This document shows, piece by piece, positions 58,453-64,000 of a stretch of 64,000 bases of DNA. Where the stretch lies: positions 23,188,387-23,252,386 of the forward strand of contig NC_135564.1 of the NCBI RefSeq assembly GCF_964340395.1, in the 5' to 3' direction. The first letter of the stretch is position 1; every line of letters begins with the position of its first letter. The translations under genes and the position numbers were made by a program. This DNA is from Glandiceps talaboti (Eukaryota > Hemichordata > Enteropneusta > Spengelidae). The notes beneath the pieces are model-generated. The model did no database searches. It was not told where the DNA came from and saw only the letters and a list, made by a program, of their open reading frames with translations.

Positions 58453-59690
58453 TAACACTTTGTTTTACAATGTGATTTACACATGCAAGACCTATTTAAT
58501 GAAGCTGATATATATATTGATAATTTTATAAACTTACCAGAAGAACAAAAATTTAAAGAAACAATGAGCAACACAAATCTAATTATTGCACTTGGCAAAT
58601 ATATCAAATTAAGCAATATACAAAGAGACCACCACCTACAAAATAGTGACCTTTTAAATTGGTCAAAACATATTCAAATGGTAAACTCCACTGTTAGGAA
58701 AAAAGTTGGTATTTTGTTCAAATTAAGACATTTTGTACCTAAAGATATCCTTATTCTGATATACAAATCTTTTATCCAACCACACATCGCCTATGGTATT
58801 GAAGTATGGGGATCTACATATTCATCACATCTGACATGTATTCACAAGTCTCAAAAAATGGCAGTCAGAGCTATTACTTTTAGTTGTATCTCTGCACATT
58901 CTAACAATTTATTTAGTGAACTTCAAATTCTTGATATATTCAAATTACATAAACTCCAACTTTGTACTTTCATGTATGATTTATTAACCAACAGGTTACC
59001 TCACCGTTTTACAGATTATTGCACTCCACCAGTTCATGAATATAGTACTAGGTTCAAGGGTAGGGGAAATCTCCTTCTACCTAAAGTAATCACATCCATA
59101 GGCAAGTTTGCAATATGTTTCACAGGTACGGCCTTTTGGAACAGTCTACCACCTAGTATTAGATCACAACCATCTAGAACTTCATTTCGTGATTCACTAA
59201 AAAACACACTCATTAAAGACTATGTCCACTAATTGTACATTTTGTATTTAATTATTTGTTTGTATTTATGTTATTTGTATCTGATATTTTCTTTACGTGT
59301 ACACTGCCCTCTAGTTGCTTTGCTTTAGTAACGTTGTAACATTCCAGTGTCTACGGTGTCAGACTCGACTAGCATTATGCTATTTTTCTGACTCCCATTA
59401 CCAAATTATCAACCTGTATTTACTTTATTGTGCAAACTGTAAAAAAATCTTATATATGGTAATAAACAAATCGAAATACATTAATCATCTTCATAGATCA
59501 GTCAAATTACCATGTGTTATTTTTCTCTTTCTTTTCATCGAATAGCTTTTGTAGTTCATTAGTTTTATTATGTTATGTAATGCTTCTTTTAGATAGTTTA
59601 TTAGTTTTGTTATTATTTTCCTTTTATGTATTGTGCCTTTAAAAACTCCCCAGGGTTTTGTTACATGTACTCAAATACATACACTTTATT
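58453..59690 (+). mobile_element. Chimeric LINE fragment, intact 249-codon frame
   Basis: A single open frame (58483-59232) joins two LINE segments. Residues 1 to about 54 (LFNEADIYIDNF.., NLIIALGKYIKLSNIQRDHH, LQ) match the C-terminal tail of the LINE at 17062-17710 (LFSEAAKHINNY..., NLIIALGKYIKLSNIKREHH). From residue ~56 the sequence is a CR1/L2-type RT C-terminal region: NWSKHIQMVNSTVRKKVGIL, FKLRHFVPKDILILIYKSFI, QPHIAYGIEVWGS and GTAFWNSLPPSIR. The 3' UTR contains CCAGGGTTTTGTTACATGTA near 59650, shared with the 3' UTR of the 17-kb element. No upstream RT core is present. Confidence 0.8.
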
Positions 59691-60044
59691 GTAACTTATC
59701 GTAGATGTAAAAACATTTTAATAGTTTGCCTGTCAAGGACAATAAATTGCGTCATGTATCCAAATGTGTACTTTTTGTTTACAGGAAGTGTGTCAACACA
59801 TTTCGATTTAGATCACTACAAGTTCAACACTACATGTACATAAAGTAACGTCATGTGCAGTACATACATTGTAGTCCAGTATCTGGTCTAGCATGTCATA
59901 AACTACAGCAATTATCTTTATAGCTGGCTTTTAACAGTCACAGTCAAGGTGTTGATGTCAAATATTTGTTGTTTGTCTTTGGAAGATAATCAGCATTTAC
60001 CAAGAAAGATAGTGACCTTTTAATAGTTTACGAATTATTCATGG
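59691..60044. other. Nothing recognised
   Basis: AT-rich sequence without a supported feature. Confidence 0.45.
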
Positions 60045-60340
60045 ATCAGCAGATATGTGATATGTTATGTTTAATGTACGGTATATACCAAATTATATTG
60101 AATTTGATGTTTGCATTCTGAAGATATATCCTAATTACTAAAAATTGTTAATTATGCAAATAACTATTTAATCTTTGTTGGATGTTTACCAAAATCTAAT
60201 CAGTTCTTGTGCTTAGCATATGGAAGATGTAAAGCAAGTTTCAATAGCTGCTGTAGCTTTTTAGATATCGTGTCCACAGATAGACACACAAACACAAACA
60301 CACAGAAGCATAACATAACACTCCCTTACGGGAGGTAAAA
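60045..60340 (+). repeat. Repeat family R4 with hairpin end
   Basis: ACCAAATTATATTGAATTTG, AATTATGCAAATAACTATTT and a (CACAAA)-rich tract end in CTCCCTTACGGGAGGTAAAA, the alternative version of the hairpin end seen at 28990-29030. Confidence 0.75.
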
Positions 60341-60475
60341 ATAGGGATGGGTAGGCACATCAATAAACATTTAAAATATGGTCTCATGTTTGACACGACC
60401 ATGCCCATTGCAACAACCAAATGATGGTGTATATGGCAAAGATGACAACAGGTATTTAGGCATGTATATAATTTA
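60341..60475 (+). repeat. Repeat family R3 fragment
   Basis: One subunit with ACGACCATGCCCATTGCAAC and CAAATGATGGTGTATATGGC. Confidence 0.7.
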
Positions 60476-61020
60476 TAAATATTTAAACCAGATTTAAACT
60501 GAATGCCTGCTGTAAGGACAAAACCATAGATTCGTGGGCCTACACACATTGTTGGAATGCAAAATTCTAAACTATAGCTATTATACAGGATGTACCACTT
60601 GATTGGAAAATTAATTATATGAAACTGTGAAATTTGAAGCTTGCATAGTTAATATATGCCTAATTATTAAAAAAATCATTGATTATACAAATTAACCATA
60701 TAGCTTATAAGTTACAACATCAAGCTGTAAATGACATATGCACTTCTTTACCATCAATACATGTACTAAATTATCTGAAATTTAAAACTTGTTCAAAAGG
60801 TATTGCCTCATTAATTATGAAAATGGTTATTGATACAAATTATGTATCACAATTAAAAACTACATAAACAACTACATCAAATACGTATTATTTATTATTT
60901 ATTTATAAATGGCAAAGCATTCATTATATGGGTTTTCATGCAATTTCAAAATATGATTTGGTATGGTTGATGAATGTACAAAGTTTAGTGAAATTTGAAG
61001 TTTGCATTCTTAAGAGCTTA
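60476..61020 (+). repeat. Repeat family R4, diverged units
   Basis: Starts ATTTAAACTGAATGCCTGCT (also at 52515) and continues with decayed TTGGAATGCAAAATT and TTAATTATGAAAATGG-like units to about 61020. Confidence 0.65.
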
Positions 61021-61970
61021 AAGGCAGATGTCCACTATATAAAGAGGATTATGGGTAATGTATGCATATGCGGGAAATTCAAACTGCTGTAAGGAGCACT
61101 GACTTTGCCCTCATATCTTCATCCCATTTTGTACTAAAAAAGTTTCCCATGGCTCTCATATTTCATATATGCTGTTTGTAAATATATAGTGATGCAACAT
61201 GAGTAGAAATAACTGACTTTAACTAAGTTTGGTAGCCAATATAGCAGGTTTACCATCAAACTGACGCAAAATTTGTTTCAAATTTGTCTAGTAAAAACCA
61301 TTGGCCACTTGTCAATTTGGCTTACAAGTTACACAAAGCATGATAAGACACTGTGAATGGCGCAAATAAACCGGTGCCAAATGCCAAATACCGAATGCAA
61401 ACAATACAAGCGAACAAAAGAGGCTGTGTGCACTCTGTTAGCCTGATATTTTGCCTATAATCAAGCTCACATGTGCGAACGGTACGTAAAAATGATACAT
61501 TATTACTGAAATAAAATGACATAAAATGAAACCAAAATGTTTCTCAGTTTGATCGATGTACGTTCTGGGTTGCTGCACTCCTTAGTAAAATCACAATTTC
61601 ATACAACTTTTTGTGTTTTCTGTCAAGTAGTTGTGTCGTTGACGTACCTATACCTAGTAGGCAGTGATGTAGATAATAGCCGGTTACCTACTGGTCACAA
61701 CACCCAGCTATAACTTATAAGTATAACCACAACAGTTTAGTTGTGGGACCGGCTTAGGAAAGTACTAAAACCTGACGATCATTGAAAAAAATTCTAAGGT
61801 CGGAAAATTAAACATGAGTTGCCCAGAAGTACTAATAGCAAGTAAAATACCCAAAGTGTAAAAAAAAATTAAATAAATTCATAATTATTTGGAAAACATT
61901 TGACGATTACGCGGTAAAACAAGACTGGCCACGCTATCGCTAGCGAAAGCCTTCGAACTAGTTTCATAGG
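61021..61970. other. Intergenic, nothing recognised
   Basis: No supported gene, RNA or repeat family. Confidence 0.45.
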
Positions 61971-62069
61971 GACCGGAAGTTGAAGAAAGGGCGAAGCGAA
62001 GTGTGAGGTCAATGTGACGTCTCATGATGTATGATGCAACAACACGACGTTTACGTAGAGTTGAACTAA
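61971..62069 (+). promoter_or_regulatory. Candidate promoter upstream of 62070 frame
   Basis: An ETS consensus CCGGAAGT (61973-61980) and a CRE-like TGACGTCTCA (62015-62024) lie 50-100 bp upstream of the ATG at 62070. No TATA box is evident. This is motif-based only. Confidence 0.25.
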
Positions 62070-62282
62070 ATGTTTTCTAAACTTCAGTGGAAAGAATTTT
62101 GTCGATCGGACACTGACTATTTTCAAATTCTTAAAACATCTGAGAAAAATGAAGAGAGGAAGCAAAATGTAGCACTGACAGACAAGCTAGTAACGTACGG
62201 AACATGCACAGGAGGCGAGGCACACCTTGTGGTGCAAACTGGACAAAGATCACGCGTGTCACGTATAAGGCATCAGATGTAA
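62070..62282 (+). CDS. Candidate first exon, unknown protein
   Basis: A 70-codon plus-strand frame starts MFSKLQWKEFCRSDTDYFQI, is rich in charged residues in the middle (SEKNEERKQNV), and continues LVTYGTCTGGEAHLVVQTG before a stop at 62282. A possible donor A|GTAACG lies after ...ALTDKL. I do not recognise a family. The case rests on the promoter-like motifs upstream and the compositional look of the peptide. Confidence 0.25.
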   Translation: MFSKLQWKEFCRSDTDYFQILKTSEKNEERKQNVALTDKLVTYGTCTGGEAHLVVQTGQRSRVSRIRHQM

Positions 62283-63825
62283 TACATGTAGCTAACCAAA
62301 TATTCTTGGAATGCAGCCTTTCTTGTACAAGTATTGGAAATTGTCAGAAACCTGAGGAGATTTTATGACTGAATATGTTTCGATCAAGAATTCCCATACT
62401 TTCAGTTAAATTTTCTGATGACACCCCGAAGCAAGACATTTTTGAAACATTTAGTGCGACATTTGATACTGATAAACGAGTGATATAATTCATAAACAAA
62501 TCTAACGTTGGCAACTCTTTTATTTCTGTTATGATCCTCAAATTTCAAAGACAACTGTCTATGTTGTACACATAGATCATACATCACTGCCTAGTCTAGT
62601 TCCTATACCTGTCGACTGTTCTTTACGATCTCTAGCTCTGTGTATGTTGTGGAGATGAACGTAACGCGAACTAACAAGACTACAAGTACAATCATGGAGG
62701 CATCATAAATATCACAAATTTGAAAGTTGAGAAATCATATGAAATTTTTTCCGCATTTCTCAAAAATCGTTTACATATATTTTTGGCACAATCCAGCAAT
62801 AATCCTCATCATGTAAATGACATCGACTGACATCGTAGTCAAACATACCCACGGAGACAGAGCGGAGACCAGACAAGAGTCCGTAGTCACCCCATCACGA
62901 CTATGCATTTTAGCGTTTGTTTTGAAATAGCTGGGGTCGTACTCCTACACATCGGGATAACTTGGGGAAGCACATGTTTGTGATTTTATTGACTGTTTTC
63001 TGAGATGGGACATTGGGTTTGGAAATGCAAGTTTAATCAATCATAAATCAGCCATAACAGATACTTTCAAAGAATTAGAACATGGAAGAAAAATAACGGG
63101 AACATCAACAACATTTCTACCAAACTCGAGATCGCATGTAGCTAGCTACCTAGTGTACAGTAAGTATGGAAGTGTAAAGCTTAGTCCGCTCTAGCCCATG
63201 CGATACTTGTGAAGTTAATTTTGAAGTTTTCCCGATTATGTTGTCAAAACACGACCTACATGTAATCTGTAATCTGTAAAAAAAATTCTCATCTGACACT
63301 CTAACGATTTTGGTGTGGTAATGATCGACCAAATGCCAACGCTAGTGTGTATGTGTGCAACTGTAATCAAGTACCTTGTACAAATGATACAAGTAAGTAA
63401 GTTAGTTCGTACCCAAGAATATCAGTTTATGATTTTAATTGTACAAATTGTCACTGTGTAATAGTGTTTGGATCGTGTTAGAACAGGTCCCTCAAAATAT
63501 GATTTTTCGGGTTATAATTTTTATGTATAAGTTTATAGAAATACATATTTCATCCAGACTGGGTGTCTGGCCATACGTACGCACCGGAAAAAAATGTAGC
63601 AGAAACACTGCCACTTGAAAAAAAATATAACAAGCAAGGGACTCTTCAGATTAGGCAAGAACTTCATGTAACCAATATGTGTGAACAGCCACTAATATGT
63701 TGATAAACTACCTGGGTCGGATTTACCAAATGCTCCTCCCAGATAAACAAACGTATTCCGTTGCACATGCGCAAACCTACTTCCATAGCGTGGGCACATA
63801 GCCTGGTTGCACCTTGGGTTTTAAT
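62283..63825. other. Intergenic, nothing recognised
   Basis: No supported gene in either strand. Open frames are about 60 codons or shorter and carry no motifs. Confidence 0.45.
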
Positions 63826-64000
63826 TATCAAAAATGATTAATTATGCAAAATAGTAAAAACTATATCAGCAGGTTTTAGAGGTATGTGTGCTTTGTCATG
63901 GTTGATGTATGTGCCAAATTATATGGAATTTGAAGCGTGCATTCCAACGATATAGCTTAATTACTGAAGATAATTGATTATCGAAATTACTCAAAAAGTA
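63826..64000 (+). repeat. Repeat family R4, cut by window end
   Basis: ATGATTAATTATGCAAAATA, TATCAGCAGGTTTTAGAGGT, GTGCCAAATTATATGGAATT and GATATAGCTTAATTACTGAA identify another R4 unit running off the window. Confidence 0.75.

Noticed and set aside
52337-64000. Search for ACP6 exon 5 and later exons, including the HD motif region
   Set aside because: No frame resembling the segment after IRSTN or the C-terminal HD motif was found in the readable non-repeat stretches. The gene probably continues beyond the window.

Overview
This looks like a 64 kb piece of an AT-rich, intron-rich and repeat-dense animal nuclear genome. There are no prokaryotic operons. The only clear host gene is split into short exons with consensus GT/AG junctions, and most of the rest is decayed non-LTR retrotransposons (LINEs), terminal-inverted-repeat (TIR) elements, minisatellites and microsatellites. 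The LINE mix (CR1/L2-like, Rex1/Babar-like, L1-Tx1-like) and the divergence of the gene from its vertebrate homologue suggest a marine invertebrate. A hemichordate or other deuterostome is possible, but the species cannot be fixed from sequence alone.

The host gene is the 5' part of a plus-strand histidine acid phosphatase most like lysophosphatidic acid phosphatase type 6 (ACP6). Four exons were assembled by hand: 21301-21537 (catalytic RHGARTP motif), 30145-30276, 37829-37959 and 44436-44521. Reading frame and intron phase (0, 0, 2, 1) are continuous across all junctions. The in-frame TAG at the end of exon 3 disappears on splicing because the Tyr codon TA|C is split between exons 3 and 4. 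Later exons were not found and probably lie beyond the window.

Layout. 0-21 kb: a Rex1-like LINE with a long (TA)n tail, two copies of a dispersed repeat, an 18-bp minisatellite whose polarity flips, a CR1/L2-like LINE inserted in one copy of a large repeat (the other copy keeps the empty site), a MITE-like foldback and a 2.4 kb TIR element. 21-30 kb: ACP6 exon 1 and intron 1, with L1-Tx1-like pieces in both orientations. 30-44 kb: exons 2-4, a decayed LINE with ORF1, endonuclease and RT domains, a 2.1 kb 30/36-bp minisatellite, and a 1.39 kb TIR element nested in another repeat. 44-64 kb: a MITE, a 5.8 kb 34/40-bp minisatellite, many copies of two interspersed repeat families, a chimeric LINE ORF, and weak candidates for other exons.

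The most unusual structure is the pair of sense-strand minisatellites flanking ACP6 exon 4. The intron 3 array repeats a perfect 5' splice-site core (GGTAAGTA) about 40 times. The array downstream of exon 4 repeats a branch-point/pyrimidine/CAG acceptor-like segment about 150 times and appears to have arisen inside an interspersed repeat. Whether either array is used by the spliceosome or binds U1/U2 factors is untested inference.
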